Program-made: the position numbers and the translations under genes
The notes under the pieces: generated by a model
Seen by the model: only the letters and a program-made list of their open reading frames with translations
What the model was told of the DNA's origin: nothing
Database searches by the model: none
DNA from: CAXXOK01 sp963664595
GTDB lineage: Bacteria; Bacillota; Clostridia; Christensenellales; Aristaeellaceae
DNA length: 64,000 nucleotides
Direction: 5' to 3'
Assembly (NCBI GenBank): GCA_963664595.2
Contig: CAXXOK010000006.1
Location: 124,001 to 188,000, forward strand
Shown: positions 9,822 to 18,931 of the stretch, piece by piece
Position numbering within the stretch: position 1 is the first letter of the stretch
How the letters are laid out: each line of letters opens with the position of its first letter

Positions 9822-10757
9822 ATGAAAGCAATCTCCAAACGGACCTTCCGGAAACGCCGTATCGCGAAGTATTGGCAGTTATATGTATTCCTTCTCCTTC
9901 CGATGATGTATGTGCTTATCTTTCATTACTATCCCATCCTTGGCGTGCAGATTGCCTTTAAGAAATACAACGCGCTGCTGGGCATCTGGGGCAGTCCGTG
10001 GGTCGGATTGAAGAATTTTATCAAATTCTTCAATTCCTATCAGTTTTATACGGTAATCGGCAATACCCTTAAACTTTCGCTTTATAGCGTTATCGCCGGT
10101 TTTCCGCTGCCGCTGCTGTTTGCGCTTATGCTAAACACGCTTCGCAGCAAGCGGTATAAAAAGACGGTGCAAACGATAACCTATATGCCGCATTTCATTT
10201 CCACCGTTGTAATTGTTGGTATGATTATCCAGATTGCCAATCCTGTGAACGGTATTTACGGCAAGCTCTATTCCGCGCTGAACAACGGCAATATGGCGAG
10301 AGACGCATTGGGCTCCTGTGCCACGTTTCCTCACTTATACGTATGGACCGGCGTCTGGCAGAGCTTCGGATGGGATTCCATCATCTATATGGCGGCGCTT
10401 GCGTCAACCTCGATGGAGCTGCATGAAGCGGCACAGCTGGATGGCGCTACGAGGTTTCAGCGCGTGATCCATATCGATTTTCCGGCGATCCTGCCAACGG
10501 CCATCATTTTGCTGATTTTGCGCGCGGGGTCTGTAATGACCATCGGATTTGAAAAGATCTATCTGATGCAGAACGATCTGAATCTGCGCGTCAGTGAAGT
10601 TATTTCCACCTATGTGTATAAAGTCAGCCTTCAGGCAAGCCTTCCGGATTACAGCTATTCCACGGCCATTGCGCTGTTCAATTCCATCATCAACCTGGTG
10701 CTTATCTGTTCCATCAATGTTTTCGCCCGCAAAGCCGGCGATACCAGCTTATGGTAA
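9822..10757 (+). CDS. sugar ABC transporter permease, LplB/UgpA type
   Basis: This 311-residue inner-membrane protein has six predicted helices and the ATPase-docking EAA loop (EAAQLDGATRFQRVIHIDFP) near residue 201. The basic N-terminus and GVQIAFKKYN are typical of the LplB group that pairs with LipO-type binding proteins. It forms a heterodimeric channel with the next gene product. The gene follows the intercistronic hairpin and starts at ATG 9822. Confidence 0.93.
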   Translation: MKAISKRTFRKRRIAKYWQLYVFLLLPMMYVLIFHYYPILGVQIAFKKYNALLGIWGSPWVGLKNFIKFFNSYQFYTVIGNTLKLSLYSVIAGFPLPLLFALMLNTLRSKRYKKTVQTITYMPHFISTVVIVGMIIQIANPVNGIYGKLYSALNNGNMARDALGSCATFPHLYVWTGVWQSFGWDSIIYMAALASTSMELHEAAQLDGATRFQRVIHIDFPAILPTAIILLILRAGSVMTIGFEKIYLMQNDLNLRVSEVISTYVYKVSLQASLPDYSYSTAIALFNSIINLVLICSINVFARKAGDTSLW

Positions 10758-10770
10758 GGAGGATAATCGC

Positions 10771-11697
10771 ATGATAATGAAATCCCATACGCTTGCGCTG
10801 CGCAAACCTTCTCAGCCGCGTGAAGCAAGCCGGGATCGAATCTTTTATGGCGTGGTGAATGCGGTTCTGGCGCTGCTGCTGGTGATTACGATTTACCCGC
10901 TTATTTATATTCTATCCTCTTCGTTTTCGTCGCCCGCTGCGGTGACGACCGGCAAAGTGGTGCTGTGGCCGGTCTCGTTCAGTTTTCGCGGGTATGAAGC
11001 GGTGTTTGATTACAACTCGGTCTTTGTAGGGTATCGCAATACCATCTTTTATACACTGCTTGGCACGGCGGTCAACGTTTCCCTGACACTGCTGGCAGCG
11101 TACCCGTTGGCGCGGTCCTCTCTGCCCGGCCGCAAGTTTTTTACCTTTCTGTTTACATTTACCATGCTGTTTGACGGCGGTTTGATCCCTAACTATCTGC
11201 TGATGAGGGATCTGCATATTATCAATACCGTCTGGGTTATGGTAATACCGGGCGCGATTTCCGCCTATAACCTTATCGTAACCCGTACCTTTATCCAAAG
11301 CAATGTTCCCAGCGAATTGCTGGAGGCGGCAGAGATTGACGGTTGCAGTGATTTCCGGTTCTTTTTCTCCATATTGCTGCCGCTGTCCAAAGCGGTTGTC
11401 GCGGTGATCACGCTGTATTATGCCGTGGTTCATTGGAATGCCTATTTCAAGGCGCTGATCTATTTGCATGATGCAAAGCTGTATCCGCTGCAGATCTATC
11501 TGCGAGAAATCCTTGTTATGAATTCCGTAGATACGGAAATGATTTCCGATCCGTCCCTGCAGGAAGAAATGCAGGGTATGGCGGATTTGCTTAAGTATTC
11601 GCTGATCGTGGTTTCTTCGGCGCCGATTATGATGATTTATCCCTTTCTGCAGCGTTATTTTATTCAGGGCGTTATGATCGGCTCACTGAAAGGATAG
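10771..11697 (+). CDS. carbohydrate ABC transporter permease, LplC/UgpE type
   Basis: This 308-residue six-helix permease carries the EAA loop EAAEIDGCSDFRFFFSILLP near residue 185 and ends with FIQGVMIGSLKG, a common C-terminus of this group. The start is ATG 10771 after AAGGAGG, 13 bases downstream of the first permease gene. The in-frame upstream extension overlaps that gene and is not real. It is the partner of the preceding permease. Confidence 0.93.
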   Translation: MIMKSHTLALRKPSQPREASRDRIFYGVVNAVLALLLVITIYPLIYILSSSFSSPAAVTTGKVVLWPVSFSFRGYEAVFDYNSVFVGYRNTIFYTLLGTAVNVSLTLLAAYPLARSSLPGRKFFTFLFTFTMLFDGGLIPNYLLMRDLHIINTVWVMVIPGAISAYNLIVTRTFIQSNVPSELLEAAEIDGCSDFRFFFSILLPLSKAVVAVITLYYAVVHWNAYFKALIYLHDAKLYPLQIYLREILVMNSVDTEMISDPSLQEEMQGMADLLKYSLIVVSSAPIMMIYPFLQRYFIQGVMIGSLKG

Positions 11698-11703
11698 CGG
11701 GTA

Positions 11704-12744
11704 ATGTCACATTTTATCATGTTGGATGCGTTTGCTGAACCGTTTCGCACGCATGGGCTGGCTTGCGGGGAGCGCGGAAGGCTGCCGGAAGCGCTGATTC
11801 CTTCGCTGCGCCCGCAGCTGCACCGGCTGGCACGCATGACCTCGGGAGGCCGTATACGGTTTGTGACGGATGCGCCGCAGCTCCGGATTGAAGCCGTTCT
11901 GGCGGAAGCCAGTCTGAAAACGAACATGACGCTGCTCCTGCATTCCGGATTTGACCTTTGCGAAGGCACAGGCCCGGCAGCCCGGCACATCGCGGCCGTG
12001 CGTCCCGCAGCGCAGGGGGATGTTCCCTTTGAGCCGCTGGACGGATTTACGGTGGATCGTATCCTGAACCAAACGGTTGCGCTGCCGGGAGGCAAGCGGC
12101 TGTATACGCTGTATCTCCCGGTATTCTGCGCGCTGGAAAAGCTGAGCATCGGTTTTCCTGAAGGATATGCGGCCGAACCGGCCCCGGACTATACGGTTGC
12201 GCTGCCGGTGGTTTTCTATGGCTCATCCATTACGCAAGGCGCATGCGCTTCCCGCCCGTCACTGACATATCCTGCCCGTGTATGCAGGATGCTGGATTCG
12301 GATTTTATCAACCTTGGATTTGCGGGACAGGGCAGGGGAGATCCTGCAATCGCGGAATATATAGCCTCCCTGCCGATGAAAGCGCTGGTTATGGATTATG
12401 ACCATAACGCTCCCGATGCGCAATGGCTGGGGGACACCCATTGGCGTTTTTATGAGCAGGCAGTGGAGAAATCTCCGCAAACGCCTGTGCTGTTTATGTC
12501 GCGGATCCGACCGGCCTTGATTAACGATGATGAACAGCTGCGTGCGGAGTGCAGACAAGCTGTAGAGAAAAGTTACTCCCGGGCAATTGGCGAACGTGGA
12601 ATTCACGCCGGCTTTCTGAACGGGTCGGAAGTGTTCGGTGCGTTGCCGGACGAGTGCTTAACGGACATGCTGCATCCCAATGACGCTGGCTTTGAGAAGA
12701 TAGCCGCCTGTGTACTGCCGATGCTGCAGGCGCTGCTGCAATAG
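11704..12744 (+). CDS. SGNH/GDSL-family hydrolase, probable carbohydrate esterase
   Basis: This 346-residue protein has an N-terminal beta-rich domain of about 165 residues followed by an SGNH hydrolase domain. The nucleophile block is FYGSSITQG near residue 170, the Gly block is GFAGQGRG near residue 206, and the C-terminal catalytic pair is DMLHPND near residue 321. There is no signal peptide, so it is cytoplasmic and would remove acyl groups from imported sugars. It lies 6 bases after the permease gene in the same operon. The two-domain layout matches uncharacterised SGNH proteins in glycan loci. Confidence 0.88.
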   Translation: MSHFIMLDAFAEPFRTHGLACGERGRLPEALIPSLRPQLHRLARMTSGGRIRFVTDAPQLRIEAVLAEASLKTNMTLLLHSGFDLCEGTGPAARHIAAVRPAAQGDVPFEPLDGFTVDRILNQTVALPGGKRLYTLYLPVFCALEKLSIGFPEGYAAEPAPDYTVALPVVFYGSSITQGACASRPSLTYPARVCRMLDSDFINLGFAGQGRGDPAIAEYIASLPMKALVMDYDHNAPDAQWLGDTHWRFYEQAVEKSPQTPVLFMSRIRPALINDDEQLRAECRQAVEKSYSRAIGERGIHAGFLNGSEVFGALPDECLTDMLHPNDAGFEKIAACVLPMLQALLQ

Positions 12745-13003
12745 CCGGGAAGCGAGCTTTGGCGGACGGGATGCTATTGCTTTGTGTTGGCCTGGTGCAT
12801 ACGGGCAGGCGGCATATTTCCGGTTAAAACGACGGATGCCGTTTGGTATCGGTTGAACGCTGCGCGATTGCCGGGGATTTTCCGCAACGGCCCGGGGAAT
12901 CCCGTGCGACGGGATACCGGCAGCGTGCGGAGGTATACGCGGCGTTGTATAGATGTAAATTCGATATGATTCCAAACCACTTAAATAAAACGAGGTGCTG
13001 GTT

Positions 13004-14434
13004 TTGCCAAAGCAATTTCGAAAACCGAAGATGGGGTTGCTGCTGCTGGGTGCGGAACGTTTTTGTTCTCTGGGGGAGGGAACGGCAAGAGGCACGTACC
13101 TGAAACGGAAGCTTGCGGAAGCCGACTGGATACGCGCCGACTGTGAAAAGCTGGCGGATGTTACCTATACGGATATCGTGTTCAGAAGAGAAGATATCAT
13201 TGCTGCCATAGACGCCTTTGTACGCGACAAGGTAGACTATGTGCTGGCCATTTATCTGTCCTGGGCGGAGGATTTCGCCTGGATTCGGTTCCTCCGGGAT
13301 ATGCCTCCCTGTCCGATTCTGTTCTGCCACCGCATGCGGGATGAGATTTGCTTGAAGGATACGCACGATGATGACGAGTTCACCGAGTATCTCTGCTGCG
13401 GGGGACTGGTGGGATCACTGGAGGCCAGCGGCTCTGTAAAGCGAAGCAACCGGGCGATGGTGGAAACCTTCGCGGGTACCTGGAAGGAAGTGCTGGAGCG
13501 TACACGCGTGTTCGGCGCCGCCGCCCGTGCGCGTGCGCTTTTGCGGCAAAGCAGCATCGGCCTGCTTGCCTGCATGAACGAAGCCATGTGGAGCACGTAT
13601 GTTGATCCCTATGCGGTTTTCAGCCAAGTGGGCCCGGAGGTGCGCTTCTTATCCGTCGCGGAGCTGGAGGACCGTATTGACAGGGTTACGCTCCAGGAAG
13701 CCCGTGACGTGATGCAGGATATTGCCGGGCGGTATGAGGTGCTTGCCAATGTGGATGAGGAGAAGTTCATCGCGTCCGTCAGGGCCACGATGGGCATGGA
13801 GCGGCTGGCCGCAGAGCATGAGATCGATTTGCTGGTGCTCAATGATATCGACCGGGTCCTGTTTGAGCGGGTTGGTCTGCGCCCCGGCTTCTGGCCCACG
13901 TCATCCGCGGTGAGAACATTCATCGTGCCGGAGGGGGACATCGGCGGCGGTATCGCCTGCTATGTGCTTACACTGCTTTCCGGCGGACATGTAAACTATA
14001 TCGAGCCTTTCCATATTGATCTTCCGAACCAATGCTTTGCGGGCGGGCATGCGGGGCCCAATGATTATACGGACCCCCGCGGAAAATGCAAAATCTCCTC
14101 GGATGTGCGCTTTGCCAGGACAAAATGGAAATATGCGGGCGCGCCGTTTGCCTGGTATGTATTCCCTCCGGGGGAGAAAACCATGCTGCATTGCTCCTCT
14201 CAGTCCGGAAGGTTCCAACTGGTGGCGACCCGCGTGGAAGCCCAGACCACCGATCATTTTCTGGCGACCTATTCACACAGTATATTCAAGCCCATACGCC
14301 AGAACAGCGGGCAGCTGTTCACCAAGCTGTTGCGCCAGGGTGTGACACAGCATTACGGAATCACGGACGGTAATGTGATACAGGCAGTAAAAGATCTGGC
14401 AATGATGCTGGATATGGAGTTTTTGGAAGTATAG
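13004..14434 (+). CDS. L-arabinose/L-fucose isomerase-like protein
   Basis: This protein of about 476 residues has the fold-level signature of fucose/arabinose isomerases. N-terminal Rossmann-like segments (VDYVLAIYLSWAEDFAW) are followed by a central domain with D-LLVLNDID. A C-terminal beta domain carries GGHVNYIEPFHIDL and FPPGEKTMLHCSSQSGRFQ. It probably interconverts an aldose and ketose released from the imported glycan; the sugar is unknown. I prefer the TTG at 13004, because GAGG at 12992-12995 sits at normal distance. The GTG at 12995 overlaps that site and has none of its own. It lies 259 bases after the esterase gene. Confidence 0.75.
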   Translation: MPKQFRKPKMGLLLLGAERFCSLGEGTARGTYLKRKLAEADWIRADCEKLADVTYTDIVFRREDIIAAIDAFVRDKVDYVLAIYLSWAEDFAWIRFLRDMPPCPILFCHRMRDEICLKDTHDDDEFTEYLCCGGLVGSLEASGSVKRSNRAMVETFAGTWKEVLERTRVFGAAARARALLRQSSIGLLACMNEAMWSTYVDPYAVFSQVGPEVRFLSVAELEDRIDRVTLQEARDVMQDIAGRYEVLANVDEEKFIASVRATMGMERLAAEHEIDLLVLNDIDRVLFERVGLRPGFWPTSSAVRTFIVPEGDIGGGIACYVLTLLSGGHVNYIEPFHIDLPNQCFAGGHAGPNDYTDPRGKCKISSDVRFARTKWKYAGAPFAWYVFPPGEKTMLHCSSQSGRFQLVATRVEAQTTDHFLATYSHSIFKPIRQNSGQLFTKLLRQGVTQHYGITDGNVIQAVKDLAMMLDMEFLEV

Positions 14435-14453
14435 CGTCAAGGAGGAGATATCC

Positions 14454-14561
14454 ATGGACCCTCTCCCAAAAAATGGAGAAATTTCCGGTTTGATAAACCC
14501 ACCGGTTTCGGACGGCTTGTGGCTACCGGCATTCGGCAGCCTCTGTCATCAGGAGGTATAG
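14454..14561 (+). CDS. 35-residue small ORF with a strong ribosome binding site
   Basis: AAGGAGG (14440-14446) precedes ATG 14454 at good spacing. The frame runs 35 codons to a TAG that overlaps the next gene's own AGGAGG region. The peptide (MDPLPKNGEISGLIN at its start) has no recognised domain or membrane segment. It may be a short translated leader coupled to the ROK kinase gene or a remnant of a lost gene. Function unknown. Confidence 0.4.
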   Translation: MDPLPKNGEISGLINPPVSDGLWLPAFGSLCHQEV

Positions 14562-14564
14562 GGA

Positions 14565-15431
14565 GTGCCGCAAAACCATCAGCTTCTTATGGACATCGGC
14601 GGCAGTTTTATAAAGTACGGAACCGCCAGCCTGCACGGAGAGCTCCGGCCCGGAAGCGTCGCACAGGCCAAAGCCAACGCAGCGGGAAGCCAAGAAGAAA
14701 TTTACGGCGCGATGGGGGAGATTATCCGCTTCGTCAAGCGTGATTATCCCATTGCAGGCGCCTGCGTGAGCATACCGGGCCCGTTTGATTATAACAATGG
14801 CATATCGTACATGAAACACAAGTTTCCCGCGTTATACGGAAAAAGCCTTCGGATCCCCTTCGAGCGCGAGGGCATCCCCGTAACCTTTCTGCACGATTCC
14901 ACGGCGTTTATCCTGGGTGAGTATCATGAGGGCGTGCTGAAAGGCGCGCAAAGCCCATGCTGCGTCATGCTGGGTACAGGGCTTGGCTTTGCGTGGATCC
15001 GCAGCGGCCTTGTGATGGTGGATGATAACCAGACGCCCGCCATGCCGCTGTGGCGGTATCCCTATCTGGGCGGCATCGCGGAGGATTACGTGTCCACCCG
15101 CGCCATCCGCAAGTATTACGATAATACCCTGTCCGTCAAAGAAATAGCGGACCGGGCCAGGGCCGGGGAGGCCAAGGCGATGGACGCATTTCATGTAACC
15201 GCGGGCCACCTGTCCGCTATCCTGACCCCGCTTCTCAAGCGGCTTTGCTGCGACCGGTTTGCGCTGGGCGGGCAGATAGCCAAGGCCGCCGACCTGATGC
15301 CCCTGGACCTGCCCGTACCCTGGAAAGTATCCGGCCATCCCGACGAAGCGGCGCTGCTGGGCGCCGCCTGGTACAGCTGCCAGGGGAAAAGCGCATGCAT
15401 CCGCATTGTTCCCCGGCTGCAATTTGAATAG
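14565..15431 (+). CDS. ROK-family sugar kinase
   Basis: This 288-residue cytoplasmic protein has the ATP phosphate-1 motif DIGGSFIKYG at residues 10-19, a second phosphate motif LGTGLGFAW near residue 135 and the C-terminal GGQIA adenosine-loop region. ROK kinases phosphorylate glucose, mannose, fructose or N-acetyl sugars. The Cys-rich zinc motif (CGxxGC) of classic ROK glucokinases is absent. The catalytic Asp would be in FLHDSTAFILGE. The start is GTG 14565, 8 bases after AGGAGG. It stands between an aldose isomerase and a phosphomannose isomerase-like gene, so it probably traps the released hexose. Confidence 0.85.
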   Translation: MPQNHQLLMDIGGSFIKYGTASLHGELRPGSVAQAKANAAGSQEEIYGAMGEIIRFVKRDYPIAGACVSIPGPFDYNNGISYMKHKFPALYGKSLRIPFEREGIPVTFLHDSTAFILGEYHEGVLKGAQSPCCVMLGTGLGFAWIRSGLVMVDDNQTPAMPLWRYPYLGGIAEDYVSTRAIRKYYDNTLSVKEIADRARAGEAKAMDAFHVTAGHLSAILTPLLKRLCCDRFALGGQIAKAADLMPLDLPVPWKVSGHPDEAALLGAAWYSCQGKSACIRIVPRLQFE

Positions 15432-15447
15432 AAAAGAGAGACAACCT

Positions 15448-17247
15448 ATGAGTTTCATGTTTCACCCGTATCCGTATGTTGATCCCGAAGCCGTCAATCC
15501 CGTTCAGGCGCCACCCAGCGTAAAAAACGGACTGGTCGCCGGTCCCCAGGCGGTGGCCAAGGCTCTGGCCAAAAAAATAGCGCAGGGCGCGGTCCGCGTC
15601 GGCATTGACTGTTACCCCGGCGTGGAGATCGCTTCCCTCGCCAGGCTGCTGGAGCAATTTGTGCCGGGAGCCCGGCTGATTGACGCCCGCACGCTGGCGC
15701 TGGACGAGGAAACGCTGGACGCCAAGCTCGCGCCTTTCCTGCCCCAGGACCGGCAGCGCGACCCGGTGCTGCTCTATGGCCGCCGCTTTCTGGAAGGATA
15801 TAAGGGTTTGCAGGATCCGGCCAAGACAGCCGCCCTTGCGGACGAGCTGAAAACCGTTTCCGGCCATCCGGTCATCGTGTACGGCATGGGCGCCCTGTGC
15901 GATACGCTTCGGGGGCTGTATGACCTTCGGGTATGGGCGGACCTTTCCCCGCGCCAGGCGGCGCTGAACTTTAAAAACGGACTGGCGATGAATTACGGTT
16001 CCACGCATTCCCGCCCCTACGGACAATTAATGCGCCGGAATTATTACGTGGATTTTGAAACCGCACTGGAGTTGCGCTGGCAGCTGATCCGTGAAGGCAC
16101 GCTGGACGATTACCTTTTTATGGATGATCCCGCCGCGATGAAGATGCTCCCGTATGCCGCGCTTCTGGACCTGTTTGAGGAGCTCAACCGCGCGCCCCTG
16201 CGCTGCCGCCCGGTCTATCTGGAGGGCGTATGGGGCGGCTTCTATATCCACAAGCTGCGCAATCTGCCCAAGGAAATGCGCAACTGCGCCTGGGTGTTTG
16301 ACATGATCCCGATGGAGGTTTCGCTGGCCGCGGCCTTTGACGGCACGGAATTTGAGGTGCCCTTTTACACTTATGTGCAGGCCATGGGTGAAAAGCTGCT
16401 GGGCAAGCGGGCCTTTGAAGCCTTCGGCGGCTATTTTCCCGTGCGGTTCAACTACGACGACACCTATCACGCCAACGGCAATATGTCCATCCAGTGCCAC
16501 CCGGACGAAGCCTATGTGATGGGCAACCACGGCGAGCTCGGGCGGCAGGACGAAAGCTATTACATCTGCGTCACGGCGCAGGACGCGAAAACCTATCTGG
16601 GCTTCAAAAACGCCGATGCCTGCGAAGAATTCTTCGCCATGGCGGACAAAGCGCAGACCACGCACGAGCTGATTGATTACACGAAATACATCAACGCGGT
16701 TCCCTCGGTGCCCGGCACCCAGGTGATGATCCCCGCGGGCACCGTGCACGCCTCCGGCCGCAATCAGGTCATTCTGGAAATCGGAAGCCTGACCGTAGGC
16801 TCCTACACCTATAAGCTGTACGATTACCAGCGCATCGATCCCCAAACCGGTCTGCCCCGCCCCATCCATCTCGCCATGGGCCGGGAGGTAATCCGCAGGG
16901 AGCATTCCGACGCGTTTATCGAGGAGAACCTGGTCAACCACGGAGGGATCGTACGCGAGGGGAAGGACTGGTGCGAAAAGATCGTAGGCGAACACGACCT
17001 GCTGTATTTTTCTCTGCGCAATCTGGTGTTCGAAACCTCCATGGAGGACGATACCGCGGATGATTTCCATGTGCTGGCGCTGGTGGACGGCGAGCGTATA
17101 CGCGTAGAATCTGTGGATGACTCCAGCCGCTTTTTTGAGCTCAACATGCTGGATATTGTGGTCGTTCCCGCATCCTTCGGCAGGTACCGGGTCATCAACC
17201 TGGGTGTCGGCACGGTGGTCATCCATAAAACCATGCTCAAGCCGTAA
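15448..17247 (+). CDS. class I mannose-6-phosphate isomerase-like protein with N-terminal extension
   Basis: This 599-residue protein has a C-terminal cupin-type phosphomannose isomerase region. The zinc-site motif QCHPDEAYV lies near residue 348 and IPAGTVHASGRNQVILEIG near 427. The first 170 residues are an extra domain (VGIDCYPGVEIASLARLLE, IVYGMGALCD) resembling a kinase-like Rossmann segment, also seen in relatives annotated as class I isomerases. It would convert mannose-6-phosphate to fructose-6-phosphate, linking the pathway to glycolysis. The start is ATG 15448; the upstream in-frame ATG lies inside the ROK gene. It is the last gene of the operon. Confidence 0.82.
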   Translation: MSFMFHPYPYVDPEAVNPVQAPPSVKNGLVAGPQAVAKALAKKIAQGAVRVGIDCYPGVEIASLARLLEQFVPGARLIDARTLALDEETLDAKLAPFLPQDRQRDPVLLYGRRFLEGYKGLQDPAKTAALADELKTVSGHPVIVYGMGALCDTLRGLYDLRVWADLSPRQAALNFKNGLAMNYGSTHSRPYGQLMRRNYYVDFETALELRWQLIREGTLDDYLFMDDPAAMKMLPYAALLDLFEELNRAPLRCRPVYLEGVWGGFYIHKLRNLPKEMRNCAWVFDMIPMEVSLAAAFDGTEFEVPFYTYVQAMGEKLLGKRAFEAFGGYFPVRFNYDDTYHANGNMSIQCHPDEAYVMGNHGELGRQDESYYICVTAQDAKTYLGFKNADACEEFFAMADKAQTTHELIDYTKYINAVPSVPGTQVMIPAGTVHASGRNQVILEIGSLTVGSYTYKLYDYQRIDPQTGLPRPIHLAMGREVIRREHSDAFIEENLVNHGGIVREGKDWCEKIVGEHDLLYFSLRNLVFETSMEDDTADDFHVLALVDGERIRVESVDDSSRFFELNMLDIVVVPASFGRYRVINLGVGTVVIHKTMLKP

Positions 17248-17336
17248 AAGCGTATGGGCGTTGTCCTGAGCCCGGACAGCAACCGTGAGGTTTTATTATT
17301 CTGTATGGTGGTGTGTATAATAAGAAAACCATAAAG

Positions 17337-17372
17337 CCCGAGGATAACTGCAGCTATGCAGTTATCCTCGGG
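17337..17372. terminator. long perfect hairpin, probable bidirectional terminator
   Basis: A perfect 16-bp stem (CCCGAGGATAACTGCA and its complement) with a 4-base loop lies between the sugar operon and the convergent truncated sigma gene. The minus-strand side is followed by a T-rich stretch. On the plus strand the T run is weak. Confidence 0.7.
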
Positions 17373-17509
17373 TTGTATGTTCAACAAATACCTTGAGGCT
17401 TATTTGAGCGTATCACAAATTTATTGTACAGGGACACAACTGGCTGGAAGGTTAATTATTTCTTCTAAAAGCTTCGTTTTTATGTTATAGCTACAGATGC
17501 CATCAACCA

Positions 17510-17830
17510 CTAAACAGGTGGCCGATGCTCATCGTCCAGTGAAAACGCCTGTCGCTTTTGTTCCTTTCCCAATTTCCAGCATTGTGCCATCAGGCAGCGG
17601 CGGAAGGTTTCCACCAGCCACCCGTTGGGATTAGGATGTGCTTGCGGTTTTCGCGTATGTCGCCAGGCTAGCACGAAGGTTTCCTGAATTTGATCTTCAA
17701 TTATTCCGCATTGTGCTGGCGATTCTCCCAAGAAAGTATGTCCAATTCGATAGAGAAGGGCATTGTTTTGCTCAACTAAATCAGAGAACCACTGGTTGCC
17801 GGTCGATGGGATTGAACGCATACCTTTCAC
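17510..17830 (-). CDS. truncated ECF-type sigma factor (region 2 only)
   Basis: The 106-residue product matches sigma region 2: a helix with WFSDLVEQNNALLYRIGHTF, then VEDxxQETF-like IIEDQIQETFVLAWRH and the basic WLVETFRRCL. ECF sigma factors are usually about 160-190 residues; this one stops after KRQAFSLDD, and region 4, needed for -35 recognition, is missing. The bases downstream to 17373 contain no region 4 in any frame that I can recognise. It is therefore a broken gene or a region-2-only protein. It sits in a more A+T-rich segment with the next gene and an IS. The exact start is uncertain. Confidence 0.6.
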   Translation of the reverse strand: MKGMRSIPSTGNQWFSDLVEQNNALLYRIGHTFLGESPAQCGIIEDQIQETFVLAWRHTRKPQAHPNPNGWLVETFRRCLMAQCWKLGKEQKRQAFSLDDEHRPPV

Positions 17831-17885
17831 GGTTCGTTTTTTCTTTGTCTGAAATGCCGTTGCTGTTCATGGGTGGAAAACATGA

Positions 17886-18578
17886 TTAGGGAACGGGTGG
17901 ATAGGGCACCAGCTCTTCGTTAACTATGATTTGCGGTGATACATCCGTAAGCACAGACGCATGCGTATAATACCAATTTAGCATACTGAGGAAGCCAGGC
18001 TTCTTCTCTTTTTGCCAATCCACCCATAGCCGGATTCGCAAATTGTCCCATCGGGTATACGCGATCAGCAAGCCCTCCGCTTCGCATACACCCATCAGGT
18101 CATCAAATGTCCAACTCCCACTAGGAAACATAAATCTCGTCCACCCGCTGAGCTTATATTGAGATGGATCCGTATAGAAAAAACGTTCGTCTGGCTCGCC
18201 ATATCGCTTCATCAGTTCTTGCTCCATGACCAGAAATTGAGCAATGTCTCGTGAAATCACTTCCTTGAATTCATCGCCCTTTCCCCATCCGCTCTCCGTG
18301 CTGGACATGAAGATACGAGAAACACCGACTTTGCTTTCGTCATTATACTCCACTGAAACTGCAAATTCATACCCGCCCAGATCGTTGATCAGGTACTTGC
18401 CATAGTCGTTTAGGCGCACTTCGCCATAGTGATCTAGCAAGGCCTGCTCCACGATGGCAGTGGTAAGGGTGTCTGCTGGAAGACTAAGGAAAGAATGGGT
18501 AGTGCTTTGCGCCCAAGCCGTCCAAGGTACGATGAGAAGCGTTGCGCAAATGCATGCAAGTAGATAGCGGTGTTTCAC
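17886..18578 (-). CDS. secreted protein of unknown function
   Basis: This product of about 230 residues has a clear signal peptide (KHRYLLACICATLLIVPWTAWA, cleavage after AWA). The mature part has no recognised domain. It is rich in Asp/Glu/Tyr/Trp, with DLGGYEFAVSVEYND and a C-terminal WYYTHASVLTDVSPQIIVNEE. I chose GTG 18578 because GGAG lies 6 bases upstream; ATG 18596 is the alternative. It is followed 55 bases on by the truncated sigma gene on the same strand. In Clostridia, secreted proteins next to ECF sigma genes are sometimes sensors or anti-sigma parts. That role is only a guess here, since no membrane anchor is visible. Confidence 0.6.
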   Translation of the reverse strand: MKHRYLLACICATLLIVPWTAWAQSTTHSFLSLPADTLTTAIVEQALLDHYGEVRLNDYGKYLINDLGGYEFAVSVEYNDESKVGVSRIFMSSTESGWGKGDEFKEVISRDIAQFLVMEQELMKRYGEPDERFFYTDPSQYKLSGWTRFMFPSGSWTFDDLMGVCEAEGLLIAYTRWDNLRIRLWVDWQKEKKPGFLSMLNWYYTHASVLTDVSPQIIVNEELVPYPPVP

Positions 18579-18858
18579 AAGTTTTTCTCCGTTCATAGGT
18601 AGTTTCGTTTTAATCTTATCTCTATTCCAAAAGAAATAGCAAGTATGTGGATGCCCTTGTATCATCTTTCAAAGACCCCCTTCTTACACTTATATGTCAT
18701 AAGCGATATGAAACGTTACAGTCCATCATGTTTGCTAGCACCTTTTTTCTTTTTTTGGGGAAGGAATGTACCTAGTCGAGAGTTTTTTCAGTAATTATGA
18801 TGGCAAAGCGACCTTTCGTGCTCTTGTGGGTTTTCATCACAGTGTGGCGATATACTAA

Positions 18859-18876
18859 GGAATCGCTGATTAAATG
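18859..18876 (+). repeat. left terminal inverted repeat of the IS5-like element
   Basis: It begins GGAATCGCTGATTAA and pairs with the right end at 20053-20070. Confidence 0.7.
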
Positions 18877-18931
18877 CCCTCAAACGCCAATCATTATATA
18901 ATAAAGCCATCTAACAACGGCGGTGAGCGTA

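Noticed and set aside
16027..17226. 399-codon minus-strand frame
   Set aside because: It is the antisense shadow of the GC-rich mannose-6-phosphate isomerase gene; its His-rich composition is typical of such shadows.
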